64,000 nucleotides of DNA, from contig JAYQJO010000001.1 in assembly GCA_038142205.1 (NCBI GenBank), positions 2,600,268 to 2,664,267 on the forward strand. The letters run 5' to 3'. This stretch comes from UBA7359 sp038142205 (GTDB taxonomy: Bacteria > Pseudomonadota > Gammaproteobacteria > Eutrophobiales > Eutrophobiaceae). The position numbers were made by a program, and so were the translations under genes. This document shows, piece after piece, positions 8,811-18,447 of the stretch (position 1 is the stretch's first letter; every line of letters begins with the position of its first letter). A model generated the notes under the pieces. The model saw nothing but the letters and a program-made list of their open reading frames with translations, made no database searches and was not told the origin of the DNA.

Positions 8811-9896
8811 CTATTTAACTTCTTGTTCAACAAAATTGGTACTATCATCACGGATCACATTATCAGAACGCTTTTTTAACTCATCGTATTTGAATTCCTG
8901 AATCTCAAACCACCAATTTGATGTACGTGCATTCAGGTTTTCTATAGAGGCCTTAACATCATCAGCCTTAAATTGTTGTTCAGCTTCCGGAATGAAAGCG
9001 TCGTCAAACTTGAATTCAAATGACGCATAAGGAATACCATCTAATTCAAAGGCGACAATATCCACAATAATGGCTTCAAAAGTTATGATTTGTGCTGAGA
9101 TAGTTTTTTCTGGTGCCTGAAGTTTCTCTTTTGAACGTGCACCATTGATCTGCACATCCTGTAAAATAGTACCAAACTTGTTAATAATGATTTCTGGTGC
9201 AATCTTTTTACCGAAAGGAAGGTTTTGCAGTTGAAAATGTTCTTGGCCTTTTTCGTTTTTAAGCAATGTGAAGGTATCGCCATCAGTATGAACGATACGT
9301 ACAGATTTAATCGCTTCTTTTGGAATATCAAATAAGCTGCGCTCGATCCAGTCAGTTTTTACAGCAGTGATATCCATAACGCCATCGACTAGATAGGACT
9401 GTTCATCATCAGGTTTGCGTACGTACAAACCTGGACTGCTTTGTGATGCGCTACTTAGTCTTGGTTTTCCTAAAATAACTTTAATAATGTCATTTGAGCT
9501 TGTGTCTTTGATTGTTAACAATAGAGACGTTGATTCTTCATGTTTCCCCGGGCCTTCAACGCCAAGGCGATGATATAGTCGAGGCAAAGCCGTTTTAGGC
9601 GCATTGATTCTAAGATCCGCAGCACCAAGCACAGTACTTTTTACTTTGTCAGGTAGTGCAGGATAGCTGTCAAATTCATCAATAGTCCAAAAGTCGTCTA
9701 TTCGAGTCAGATTAACTGATCCGGCATAGTTTTCTATTGAGATGTGATTGACTGATTCAATTTGTCCAGCCAGTTCAGGAAAAAACAGTGGTTTGTCCTT
9801 TTCTGATTGCGGCGCACGTAATTTGACAAATATTGATGCTGCAACAACAACAACAACCGTTATCAGGGTCAATAAGATAAGTTTATTTTTAAACAT
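8811..9896 (-). CDS. DUF4340 domain protein, last gene of the Gld-type ABC operon
   Basis: A 361-residue protein with a single N-terminal membrane anchor (about 5-25, KLILLTLITVVVVVAASIF) and a large periplasmic part with the DUF4340 layout: tryptophan-containing motifs (DDFWTID, VKTDWIERSLF) and a repeated beta-rich segment. DUF4340 proteins regularly follow GldG-type genes in gammaproteobacteria. The start ATG shares its A with the TGA of the preceding gene (TGATG), which implies translational coupling. The biochemical role is unknown; it is presumably an accessory part of the transporter. Confidence 0.85.
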   Translation of the reverse strand: MFKNKLILLTLITVVVVVAASIFVKLRAPQSEKDKPLFFPELAGQIESVNHISIENYAGSVNLTRIDDFWTIDEFDSYPALPDKVKSTVLGAADLRINAPKTALPRLYHRLGVEGPGKHEESTSLLLTIKDTSSNDIIKVILGKPRLSSASQSSPGLYVRKPDDEQSYLVDGVMDITAVKTDWIERSLFDIPKEAIKSVRIVHTDGDTFTLLKNEKGQEHFQLQNLPFGKKIAPEIIINKFGTILQDVQINGARSKEKLQAPEKTISAQIITFEAIIVDIVAFELDGIPYASFEFKFDDAFIPEAEQQFKADDVKASIENLNARTSNWWFEIQEFKYDELKKRSDNVIRDDSTNFVEQEVK

Positions 9897-11773
9897 CAGT
9901 TTCGTCTGCTTGTTCGGTATATACCTATTATCAATGCCAATAAAGTAATTAATAATGGGATTAAGCCAATATTAATAAATCGTATCTGCGCACCGAGTTT
10001 CTCAATATTTTTTGAAGTTCATGTTGAACACTGCGCAGTTCTTTCCTTGTAGCAAGTCGCTCTGCCCTAAATTTCAATCTCTGCTGTTAATTTGTTATTT
10101 AACAAATAAGATTTTTCTGTGCCTTGTTCCTGTTGTAACTCTCGTATTTTGGTTTCAGTTTCTTCCAGGCTAGATTGTAACTCTTGCTCGCGTTGACGAA
10201 ATTTTGCTTCCGCTTCTCTACGGATCTTATCGACTACTTCAAAAGGTCGTGAGTATTTTTCTCGACCTCGTAGACTGATCAAATCTGTATTACCGGAGAG
10301 ATTCTCTATGCCGTTCATAACAAAATCAGCGTTATTGGCAATAGGTTGCGGCACAGAAGCACCAAACATGTTTTGTGAGCGTATCCAAAAATGGTCGGCC
10401 AAGATATCGGTATCCGTAACCAGGATAAGGTTAAGCAGGCCTTCTCCGATATAATCCTTTGCAGGTGTTTTAAGCCCTTTCAGCTGTTCCGGCAAACCAT
10501 CTGGGAAGTAGCTTTGTGCTTTACCGCTGATACGTGCTGCCAGTAACATCTGCTTATCTTCTGACTTGAAGTTATCCATGATGATGCTGGGATCGCGCTG
10601 TAGTAAGACTAAGTCACGTTCCAGTTTTGTCGATTGTTTCGAGGTTTGAATCAAAGGTGTAATTTCTAGACCTTTATCTTCTTTAAGTTCAAGCGAGCCA
10701 ACAGTTCCCATATGGATCAGATTAAGCTCACTGGTAGAGAAATCGTCGGTATTAAAATTCTTTTCTGTCAATCTTAACCAGGGGAGGAAATCAACACCCT
10801 GTGGTTTACGTGGATCATCCGATTGAACACGCATGGCAGCATTAATGTCGCCAACGACCTTGTTTTCACTCATTTCAAGCCCCCAGTGCTCAAGTAACTC
10901 TGGCAGATAGGAAGCAATTTCAGGCATGGTGCCGGCTTGTTCGGGCGGTGTGTGGTCAAGTTCTGAGATTTTATCAATAAATATGATGGCGTTACCACCA
11001 TGTAACAGGTATTGATCAATGGCGTATAAAGTCTGCTGGTCAAGCTTTTTAGGATGCACCAACATTAGTACGTCAATTTTATCGACATCGATATTTTCAA
11101 CGAGTGTATCAACGTTTTCGCTGAGATTAAGTATTTCAAAAGAGTCTCGTAATGCATCAATAATTATCCATGAGCGCGCGTTAGCTTCGCCTGTTCTGGC
11201 AATTATCGGTAATTGTGAGAGTACACCAATGGTTCGTTTCTCTGGGTAGGCAAGATCATAAATCATCTTGGTTAAGTCGTATTCAAGAGCAGACTCGCGA
11301 TTGGTCTGAAAGAAAGGAATGACTTTTTCATCATCTGTCGAATTGGTTCCAACAATCCCGAAATACGCTCGATCACCATCAGAGCTGGCCGAAACAGTAC
11401 GTAAGCCACTAGCCACAGCCTGATCTTCCGTTTCAGAGAAAGTTTCCGGTTCAATAATGTTTAGGATTAACTTCCCACCCGCATGAGCCGCGTATTCTTC
11501 TAACATATCCCTGACGCGAAGACCGTAATTTACCAGCAGTGGATAGTCGCTCATGGCTTTTTGAGAAAAATAAAAATCAAGCTGAACCGGCTCTTCTAAA
11601 CGACCTAGAATATTTTTTGTCCCTTCTGACAAGGTAAATAATTTGCTTTCCGTTAAATCGATGCGCCATGTTGTTAATGCTGCATTTGCAAGCATTATTG
11701 TCCCTGTAAACAGGCATATCGCTAAAATCAAACCTGTGCTGGAAGTAAGTTTGCTTTTTATAGAGTGTTGCAT
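9896..11773 (-). CDS. GldG-type ABC transporter auxiliary protein, two apparent frameshifts at its 3' end
   Basis: The protein has an N-terminal membrane segment (about 16-36), then a long periplasmic domain of the type found in GldG/IflA-like proteins (ITTWRIDLTE-like start, LSEGTKNIL, then LMLVHPKKLDQQTLYAIDQYLLHGGNAIIF), then a coiled coil at 510-560. The uninterrupted frame stops at 10067, but the family's C-terminal helix and membrane segment continue in other frames: RAERLATRKELRSVQHELQ, then GAQIRFINIGLIP and a hydrophobic tail ending at TGA 9896-9898. Two indels restore it, one at 10069-10074 (one base too many or two too few) and one T missing from the run at 10008-10013. It is coupled to the permease (3-base gap) and to DUF4340 (TGATG). 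Confidence 0.85.
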
Positions 11774-11776
11774 GAT

Positions 11777-12511
11777 CTAACTCGCTTTCTTCGTCTCAAT
11801 AACGACGACGTTGACGTACAACCAAAATATAATTAATGCACTAAAATAAATGATATCGCGTATATCAATGACGCCTTTTTTTATTGAATTGAAGTGCGTA
11901 AGAAAGCTAAATGATGCAATTGCATCGACTACCGCTTGTGGTGCCCATCCTTGAAATAAGTTCAATACCATCGGAAAACCACTCAGAATAAACATGAAAC
12001 AAATGACAACACTGATGACAAATGCAATCACCTGGCTCTTGGTAAAAGCTGATATACAGGAACCGATAGCAAGAAAACCACCGGCCATGATCAGGCTACC
12101 GATATAGCTTGCCAAAATAACTGTGTTGTCCGGATCGCCCAGGTAATTAACCGTGAACCACATCGGGAATGTCAAGCCTATGGCAACTGCAGTAAAGCTC
12201 CATGCTGCCAGGTATTTTCCAACAACGGCATCGGTAATTGATACCGGCAAGGTCATCAACAATTCTATGGTGCCGCTCTTTCGCTCATCGGACCAAAGGC
12301 GCATCGATATCGCTGGGATTAAAAACAGATATAGCCAAGGATGAAAACGAAAGAAAGGTTCCAGATCAGCCTGATTACTTTCATAGAATGCACCGATATA
12401 AAAGGTAAAGATACCGGTCATGAATAAAAAGATAACAATGAAGACATAAGCAACGGGTGTGACAAAGTAACTGCTGAATTCACGTTTATAGATCGAAAAC
12501 AAGGTGCTCAT
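11777..12511 (-). CDS. ABC-2 type permease of a Gld-like transporter
   Basis: A 244-residue inner-membrane protein with six predicted helices (about 18-40, 55-75, 100-122, 135-160, 165-185 and 220-240). MRLWSDERKSGTIELLMTLPVS is the conserved cytoplasmic coupling segment of ABC-2 permeases. The length and the pairing with a GldA-like ATPase and a GldG-like protein place it in the GldF group. In Bacteroidetes such systems are tied to gliding; in gammaproteobacteria the substrate is not known. The start overlaps the ATPase stop by four bases (ATGA). Confidence 0.9.
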   Translation of the reverse strand: MSTLFSIYKREFSSYFVTPVAYVFIVIFLFMTGIFTFYIGAFYESNQADLEPFFRFHPWLYLFLIPAISMRLWSDERKSGTIELLMTLPVSITDAVVGKYLAAWSFTAVAIGLTFPMWFTVNYLGDPDNTVILASYIGSLIMAGGFLAIGSCISAFTKSQVIAFVISVVICFMFILSGFPMVLNLFQGWAPQAVVDAIASFSFLTHFNSIKKGVIDIRDIIYFSALIIFWLYVNVVVIETKKAS

Positions 12512-13254
12512 GATGTTGCGACCTCCTTGTTCTCTTCTGTTGTGACGATGCGGAAGGCATGGTCAATATCACCGCGGTCTGATTTAGAAATCAATTCTTT
12601 TGGTGTGCCATCAAATAATAAATTGCCTGTCGAAATAATGATTGCGCGAGTACAAACAGCATCGACTTCTTCCAAAATATGAGTAGATATAATAATTGCC
12701 TTGTCTTTTGCCATTTCTTTAATCAGGTTTCGCACTTCATGCTTCTGATTTGGGTCAAGGCCATCAGTTGGTTCATCAAGGATAAGAATATTCGGATCAT
12801 GCAAGATAGCCTGGGCGATGCCGACACGGCGTTTATAGCCTTTAGATAATGTTTCTATACTTTGGTCGGCAACATTTTTTATATTGATGATATCAATTAC
12901 TTCATCGATTCGTTTCTGACGATTTGCTCCGGTCAATTGTCGAATATCCGCTATAAAGTTAAGGAAGCTTCTCACGGTCATTTCACCATAGGCTGGGGCG
13001 CCCTCAGGTAAATAGCCGATGGATTTTTTTACGGCCAACGGGTTTTCCAGAACATCATGGCCGTTAACTTCAACCGTACCACTAGTCGGTTCCAGAAAAC
13101 CGGTGATCATTTTCATGGTCGTGGACTTACCTGCGCCATTCGGCCCAAGAAACCCGAGTACTTCACCATGATTAACATCAAACGAAACGCCTTGGACCGC
13201 ATGAATTGGACCGAAAGACTTCCGTAACGATTTAACTTTAATCGCCTCTGACAT
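12508..13254 (-). CDS. ABC transporter ATP-binding protein of a Gld-like transporter
   Basis: A 248-residue nucleotide-binding subunit. Walker A is GPNGAGKST (about 37-45), the Q-loop region is SIGYLPEGAPAYGEMTV, the signature is the unusual LSKGYKRRVG, Walker B is ILILDEPTDGLDP, and the switch histidine is in ISTHILEEV. The LSKGYKRR form, with GAPAY before it, is typical of the GldA/gliding-type group of ABC-2 exporters. It is the first gene of a four-gene minus-strand operon (ATPase, permease, GldG-like, DUF4340). The 200 bases upstream of it hold no gene. Confidence 0.93.
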   Translation of the reverse strand: MSEAIKVKSLRKSFGPIHAVQGVSFDVNHGEVLGFLGPNGAGKSTTMKMITGFLEPTSGTVEVNGHDVLENPLAVKKSIGYLPEGAPAYGEMTVRSFLNFIADIRQLTGANRQKRIDEVIDIINIKNVADQSIETLSKGYKRRVGIAQAILHDPNILILDEPTDGLDPNQKHEVRNLIKEMAKDKAIIISTHILEEVDAVCTRAIIISTGNLLFDGTPKELISKSDRGDIDHAFRIVTTEENKEVATS

Positions 13255-13454
13255 AGTGTTATTAATTAGATACCTTATAAAAGCTACTATTTATTATAAA
13301 AATTATATCCATCGTGGCAAGAGCTAAGCGGCTCTGCCTAATTTGCGCGCACCATTCTGCATAAAAATAGGACGTCGTCAATTTTATTATGGACTTAATT
13401 CCGCCTGGTTTGTTCCCAAATCAGTTTTTCATTTTATTTAAGTGAAAGAAATTC

Positions 13455-14321
13455 TTACTTTAATGCTTTTTCTTTTAGCCGGAATAGAGCGGAAATATCC
13501 TCATCACCATAACCTTCATCCATTAATCGTTGATAGTGAATTAAGGTCATTTCAATTGTCGGTAAAGCATTTTCGCTGATAGATTTTGCCATGCTTTGAC
13601 AAATACTTAGATCTTTATGGTGTAAAGCGAGTTTAAACCCAGGTTCATAACTGCCTGCCAACATGGTTTTACCACGATGATCAAGAAACCAGTTTCCTGC
13701 AGCACCAGTTGAAACAATATCAACAACTTTGTCCATTGGCAGGCCCATCGCTTTACCAAAAGCTAATGCTTCTGTGACGGCCTGATTAATACCTGCACAC
13801 ATAATTTGGTTCACTGCCTTGGTGGCTTGGCCTGACCCTGTCGGACCGATGTAAACAATATTACTGCCGATAGCATCAAGTGTTGAACGTGCTTTTTCTA
13901 ATTGTGCTTCATCACCTCCAGCCATAATAGCCAACGTACCGTTTTTCGCTCCTTCTGTTCCACCAGATACCGGGCAGTCGAGAAAATGCGCACCAACTTC
14001 GTTCAAAGTTTCCGCAGCTTGTTTTGCTGTTTCGGAACTGACTGTGGAGGTATCAATAACAATGGTGTTCGGTTTTACGCTATCTTTAATTGCGTTAACC
14101 ATCTCCAGCACATCAGTATCACGTGATACACAGATAATAATTAATTCGCATTGCTCAGCGACATCAGCGGGCGCCATTGAAATCTTGCAGTCGCATTCTT
14201 TTGCGATGGACTCTGCTTTTGATCTTGTTCTGTTAAATACTGTTTCCAGGTGATTTGCTTTAGCAAGATTCTTTGCTATGCCTGCGCCCATTGCTCCTAA
14301 ACCAATAACCCCTGTCTTCAT
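13455..14321 (-). CDS. NAD(P)-dependent beta-hydroxyacid dehydrogenase (3-hydroxyisobutyrate dehydrogenase family)
   Basis: A 288-residue soluble oxidoreductase. The N-terminal Rossmann motif is GLGAMGAGIAKNLAKA, followed by VFNRTRSKAE. The substrate-binding signature is DCPVSGGTEGA, and the catalytic lysine is in GSGQATKAVNQIM. The C-terminal helical domain has GAAGNWFLDHRG and a conserved-looking KDLSI near 235. Members oxidise 3-hydroxyisobutyrate, reduce tartronate semialdehyde or act on succinic semialdehyde (GLYR-like); the sequence does not decide between them. Arg/Asn after the second strand (NRTRSK) suggests NADP use. It stands alone and is divergent from the PAS-GGDEF-EAL gene. Confidence 0.9.
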   Translation of the reverse strand: MKTGVIGLGAMGAGIAKNLAKANHLETVFNRTRSKAESIAKECDCKISMAPADVAEQCELIIICVSRDTDVLEMVNAIKDSVKPNTIVIDTSTVSSETAKQAAETLNEVGAHFLDCPVSGGTEGAKNGTLAIMAGGDEAQLEKARSTLDAIGSNIVYIGPTGSGQATKAVNQIMCAGINQAVTEALAFGKAMGLPMDKVVDIVSTGAAGNWFLDHRGKTMLAGSYEPGFKLALHHKDLSICQSMAKSISENALPTIEMTLIHYQRLMDEGYGDEDISALFRLKEKALK

Positions 14322-14397
14322 AAATTAATTCCCGTCTCTTTTACAGTTAAATCTGAACTAGTTTACATAGTAAAAAAACAGATGACAGGAAAATTAA

Positions 14398-14502
14398 ATG
14401 TCACACACAGGAATGGAAAAAAGCATTACTTATCATGTAGTTAAACTACCTTTCAGAGATAGGCGGCTTGTTAAAGCTTTGTTAAATCCTGCCGATAGTT
14501 AG
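14398..14502 (+). CDS. Possible 34-codon upstream open reading frame
   Basis: A short frame (MSHTGMEKSITYHVVK..., ending at TAG) in the otherwise gene-free 205 bases before the PAS-GGDEF-EAL gene. CAGGAAA lies about seven bases before its ATG, a reasonable ribosome binding site. It ends 24 bases before the next gene. The product is basic and not hydrophobic. It could be a leader peptide, a small protein or chance; there is no homology evidence. Confidence 0.25.
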   Translation: MSHTGMEKSITYHVVKLPFRDRRLVKALLNPADS

Positions 14503-14526
14503 ATAAGAATCTTTGGTAGAAAAGTT

Positions 14527-16650
14527 ATGCATGATAAAAATGGATTGATTAATTCTCGGATTGAATGGCTGAACAGTATTGGGTCGGCGGCTTTTGTTAT
14601 TGACGTAAATAATATTGTCAGATTCTGGAGTCGTTCCTGCGAAATACTGACAGGTATTGAGTCTGAAGAAGTCCTCAATACGAATAAACATTGGAAAGGC
14701 TTTTATTCCGAAGAACGAACTTGTCTGGCCGACATGGTTTTGGATGAAGCCTGGAAAGAAAAAGTCCATTTGTACGAACATATTAAAGCAGCACCCAACA
14801 CAGAAAGAGGGCTTATCGCTTCGAATTGGTGTCAAACACCATCCGGTCTTAAATTTCTGATTTTTGAAGCCAATGCTTTATTTGATGACAGTAAAAATAT
14901 GGTTGGTGTTATTGAGACACTCAGTGATGCAACAGAGCTGAAAAAAGCCCAGGATGAGTTGCAAACACTGTCCATGGCAGTAGACCATTGTTCTTCGTCG
15001 GTGCTGATTACGGATCCAGATGGGAAAATAGAATTTGTAAATCCGCGCTTTAGCGAAATCACCGGCTTTTTGAGGAATGAGGTAATAGACAAGGATATCA
15101 ATCTAATAAGACCGGATGATCACTGTAATAATAGCTATAAAGAAATCGGGAAAGCACTAGACTCTACGGGAGAATGGAAAGGTGAGTTGCAAAGTGTCAG
15201 GAAAGATGGAAGCCACTATTGGGAAAGGTGTTCTCTGTCAGTAGTAAAAGATACGGGTGGAAATGTTACTCATTTGGTTGGCGTACAGGATGATATAACG
15301 AGTGAATATGAAGCCACGCAAAAATTAAATTATGATGCAACGCATGATGCATTAACAGGCTTGATTAACAGGCGCGGGTTTGAGGAAAAAGCTGAAACAG
15401 TTATTAGAAATAATAAGGTAAATAATCGAAAGCATTCTTTATGTTTTATCGATCTCGATCAGTTTAAAATAGTTAACGATACCTGTGGTCATGAAGCCGG
15501 TGATGAGCTATTGCGCAGAATTTCAAATATCTTCACAGACAACGTTCGTAAAAGCGATACATTGGCAAGATTGGGTGGTGATGAGTTTGCCATTCTGATG
15601 GAAGACTGTGAGCTAGAGTATTCTTATCAGCGAGCGACAACCTTATTAAAAGTGATTCAAGATTTTGATTTTCTCTGGCAAGGTGAATCATTTAAAGTCG
15701 GTCTAAGTATCGGCATCGTTGTCTTTGATAATTCAGTCACTAACTTAATTGATTTAATGCGTCAGGTGGATTCAGCTTGTTATATTGCAAAAGATATGGG
15801 TAGAAATCGCATACAGGTCTACTCGGCAGATGATTCGCAGTTAAATAAACGGCAAAGCGAAATAAAGTGGGTGTCGCGAATTCAAAAAGCTTTAGATGAA
15901 GACTCTTTTTATCTTGATGCTCAGCCAATAGAAGCGCTCGATACAAATGAGAAAGCCCATTATGAGTTATTGGTTAGAATGCGTGATGAACAAGGGCAGA
16001 GCATTTTCCCTAACGAGTTTTTACCCTCAGCAGAAAGATATAATTTTATTTCATTAATTGACCGTTGGGTTATTAGAAAAGCATTGTCTTTACTGGCTGA
16101 TACTCCCGCTTTTCTTAAACAAATAAATTTCATTTCAATAAATATTTCAGGACAATCACTGGCTAATGATGAACTAATCGATTTTATTTGTGCTCAATTT
16201 GATAAAACAGGAGTAGACGGGAGTAAGCTTTGTTTTGAAATAACAGAAACATCTACCATTAAGAACTTAAAGACGGCTGTTAATTTAATAAATGAATTAA
16301 AAAAACATGGATGCTCTTTTGCTATTGATGACTTTGGATCTGGTTTATCATCGTATGCGTATTTAAAAAACCTGCCTGTCGATTATCTCAAGATTGATGG
16401 TATCTTTGTTAAAGAGATAGTGAATGAGCCAATTGATTATGCATTGGTAAAATCTATAAATGAAGTTGGCCATATCCTAAACATAAAAACCATTGCTGAA
16501 TTTGTAGAAAACAATGAGATAAAAGGAATGCTTAAAGCGATAGGAATAGATTACGTGCAAGGATACGGGATCTCAAAGCCTGTTAATTTTGAAGGTTTAT
16601 TAGAGCAATCAAACAACGTCATAGAGATTAAAAAAAGAGCAACTAATTAA
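14527..16650 (+). CDS. PAS-PAS-GGDEF-EAL c-di-GMP signalling protein
   Basis: A 707-residue cytoplasmic sensor enzyme. The first PAS is at about 12-135 and the second PAS/PAC at about 145-260 (ITDPDGKIEFVNPRFSEITG and GSHYWERCSLSVV). The GGDEF domain spans about 265-435, with FIDLDQFKIVNDTCGH, intact GGDEF at 350-354 and an RKSD inhibitory-site motif (341-344) upstream; it should make c-di-GMP and be product-inhibited. The EAL domain spans about 445-700; its first motif is ELLVRM (480-485) rather than EALxR, but DDFGSGLSSYAYLK and the late EF motif are present, so phosphodiesterase activity is possible but not assured. No membrane segment is visible, so it senses an internal signal such as redox state or a ligand. 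Confidence 0.92.
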   Translation: MHDKNGLINSRIEWLNSIGSAAFVIDVNNIVRFWSRSCEILTGIESEEVLNTNKHWKGFYSEERTCLADMVLDEAWKEKVHLYEHIKAAPNTERGLIASNWCQTPSGLKFLIFEANALFDDSKNMVGVIETLSDATELKKAQDELQTLSMAVDHCSSSVLITDPDGKIEFVNPRFSEITGFLRNEVIDKDINLIRPDDHCNNSYKEIGKALDSTGEWKGELQSVRKDGSHYWERCSLSVVKDTGGNVTHLVGVQDDITSEYEATQKLNYDATHDALTGLINRRGFEEKAETVIRNNKVNNRKHSLCFIDLDQFKIVNDTCGHEAGDELLRRISNIFTDNVRKSDTLARLGGDEFAILMEDCELEYSYQRATTLLKVIQDFDFLWQGESFKVGLSIGIVVFDNSVTNLIDLMRQVDSACYIAKDMGRNRIQVYSADDSQLNKRQSEIKWVSRIQKALDEDSFYLDAQPIEALDTNEKAHYELLVRMRDEQGQSIFPNEFLPSAERYNFISLIDRWVIRKALSLLADTPAFLKQINFISINISGQSLANDELIDFICAQFDKTGVDGSKLCFEITETSTIKNLKTAVNLINELKKHGCSFAIDDFGSGLSSYAYLKNLPVDYLKIDGIFVKEIVNEPIDYALVKSINEVGHILNIKTIAEFVENNEIKGMLKAIGIDYVQGYGISKPVNFEGLLEQSNNVIEIKKRATN

Positions 16651-16661
16651 TCAGAGCGCTT

Positions 16662-18089
16662 TTAATTACAATGTAATTTATTTTCATAATGCTTCGCTAT
16701 AACACTTGCAACACAACACGTTAATTTTTTAGCAGTGGGTATATGTAAAAATTCATTTGGACCATGGGCGTTAGACCCCGGGCCTAAAACACCGGTAATT
16801 AAGAACTGTGCATCAGGAAATTTTTCACCCAGCATGCCCATAAAAGGAATCGACCAACCCTCTCCCATATGTACAGCAGGTTTTTTAAAAAAATTATTTG
16901 AAGCATCGTCTATTGCCTGTTCCAGCCACGGCTCGACTTCGGGTGCCATCCAGCCGCTGGCTGCCCAGTCGGGTGTAAAATTAACTTCAGCTCCGTAAGG
17001 TGGATTACTGACTAATATCTCTTTCAGTTTTTTACTGGCTTGCTCTGCATTACAGGTTGGTGGCAGTCGAATAGAAAGTTTTATTGAAGTAGAAGGGCGT
17101 AATACATTACCGGCTGATTCGATATTCGGCACGCCATCAATACCAATATACGATAAGGCCGGGCGCCAGCTTCGGTTTAAAATTAACTCGACTGCTTCAC
17201 TATTCATTGCTTGCATAGCCTCTTTCATCGGGAAACGGTTAAATACATCGTCTCCCATCATCTCTGCTGCACGTTGAGCCTGTTCTAATCGTTTTGTAGG
17301 AATATCGACCTGGAACGCATCATCGAGTATTTGTCCGGTTGTTGAATCTTCCAGGCGGTCAAGCAGTTGCCTTATAATTCTAAAACTGGAAGGTACAATA
17401 CCGCTGGCATCACCGGAATGAATGCCTTCATTTAATACGCCTACTTTTAATGTGCCGCCAATCAAGCCACGTAATGAAGTGGTAGACCAGAGCTGATCAT
17501 AATTACCGCAACCGGAATCAAGGCAAATAATAAGTTCAGGTGTGCCGATGCGATCAGATAAGTGATCTATATAGAAAGGAAGATCATAACTACCGCTTTC
17601 TTCACAGGCTTCGATGATAACGACACAGCGTGCATGAGGAATGTTTTCTTGCTGTAACGACTTGATTGCTGTTAATGAAGCAAATAAAGCGTAACCGTCA
17701 TCAGCACCGCCACGACCGTATAATTTGTCATCCTGCAGTACGGGTTCCCATGGCCCCAGGCCGTCTCGCCAGCCCGACATTTCCGGTTGTTTATCCAAGT
17801 GCCCATAGAGCAGAACCGTTTCTTCGCAGTTTCCTTGCCCGGCTATTTCTAGATAAATAAGAGGAGTGCGACCAGGTAGGCGAACCACTTCAAGTTCCAC
17901 GTCATTGATATTTTGTTGCTGGATCCATGAGACAAATTGCTCGACCACCTTGTCCATATAACCGTGTTTTTGCCAATCCGGGTCAAAGACAGGTGATTTA
18001 TTAGGTATCCGAATATAGTCGATCAGCTCCGGGATAATTTCATTTTCCCATATTCGATCACAAAAAGACTGTATTTCTAGGGTTTTCAT
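16662..18089 (-). CDS. M20-family metallopeptidase (dipeptidase/carboxypeptidase)
   Basis: A 475-residue zinc peptidase of the M20A type. Metal ligands and catalytic residues can be seen in order: YGHLDKQPE (His ligand and catalytic Asp), GRGGADDGYA (bridging Asp), EACEESGS (catalytic Glu and Glu ligand), CLDSGCGNY (Asp ligand) and GPGSNAHGPNE (last His). The lid domain lies between about 210 and 330. No signal peptide, so cytoplasmic. It is convergent with the PAS-GGDEF-EAL gene with an 11-base gap. Likely substrates are dipeptides or N-acyl amino acids; the sequence does not show which. Confidence 0.92.
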   Translation of the reverse strand: MKTLEIQSFCDRIWENEIIPELIDYIRIPNKSPVFDPDWQKHGYMDKVVEQFVSWIQQQNINDVELEVVRLPGRTPLIYLEIAGQGNCEETVLLYGHLDKQPEMSGWRDGLGPWEPVLQDDKLYGRGGADDGYALFASLTAIKSLQQENIPHARCVVIIEACEESGSYDLPFYIDHLSDRIGTPELIICLDSGCGNYDQLWSTTSLRGLIGGTLKVGVLNEGIHSGDASGIVPSSFRIIRQLLDRLEDSTTGQILDDAFQVDIPTKRLEQAQRAAEMMGDDVFNRFPMKEAMQAMNSEAVELILNRSWRPALSYIGIDGVPNIESAGNVLRPSTSIKLSIRLPPTCNAEQASKKLKEILVSNPPYGAEVNFTPDWAASGWMAPEVEPWLEQAIDDASNNFFKKPAVHMGEGWSIPFMGMLGEKFPDAQFLITGVLGPGSNAHGPNEFLHIPTAKKLTCCVASVIAKHYENKLHCN

Positions 18090-18165
18090 GTGTTTGTCAG
18101 GTCTGTTAAGCTGTTAGTCATTGTTGTTTTAATTTTCAGGTACAACTTACTAGAGGAGTCTCACA

Positions 18166-18417
18166 ATGTCAGGTTTAAACAAATTGTTCGTTTTATTATC
18201 TATAGTTTCAAGTCTTTTATTACTCAGTGCTTGCGGTGGTGATGATGCAGAAACTACTGCTGCGCCAAAATCGATGGAAGCAGAGCCGGCTAAAGAAATG
18301 ATGGCTGCTGAACCAGCAGCAGCAAGTGAAGAAAGCACGACCTTATCGATTGAAGACATTGAAAAAGCTGAGGGTGTTGTCTATCAAGATGAAATCTACG
18401 CAAACTGGCCTAAATAA
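18166..18417 (+). CDS. Small lipoprotein sharing a motif with the adjacent cytochrome
   Basis: An 83-residue predicted lipoprotein. Residues 1-22 are a signal peptide with lipobox LLSAC (C23); 24-60 is an Ala/Glu/Pro-rich flexible linker; the end is VYQDEIYANWPK. The same VxYQxEIYxNWP motif occurs at 76-87 of the cytochrome c gene 30 bases downstream, so this protein is equivalent to the N-terminal part of its neighbour without the haem domain. AGGAG lies eight bases before the ATG. It is probably in one operon with the cytochrome. No family is known to me. Confidence 0.85.
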   Translation: MSGLNKLFVLLSIVSSLLLLSACGGDDAETTAAPKSMEAEPAKEMMAAEPAAASEESTTLSIEDIEKAEGVVYQDEIYANWPK

Positions 18418-18447
18418 ACAGGCTCGGGGAATCAGGAGTTATTAATA

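Noticed and set aside
14119..14132. Palindrome GTATCACGTGATAC, considered as a parS site
   Set aside because: It lies inside the dehydrogenase gene, far from parAB, and the bases outside the CACGTG core do not match the parS consensus TGTTTCACGTGAAACA.
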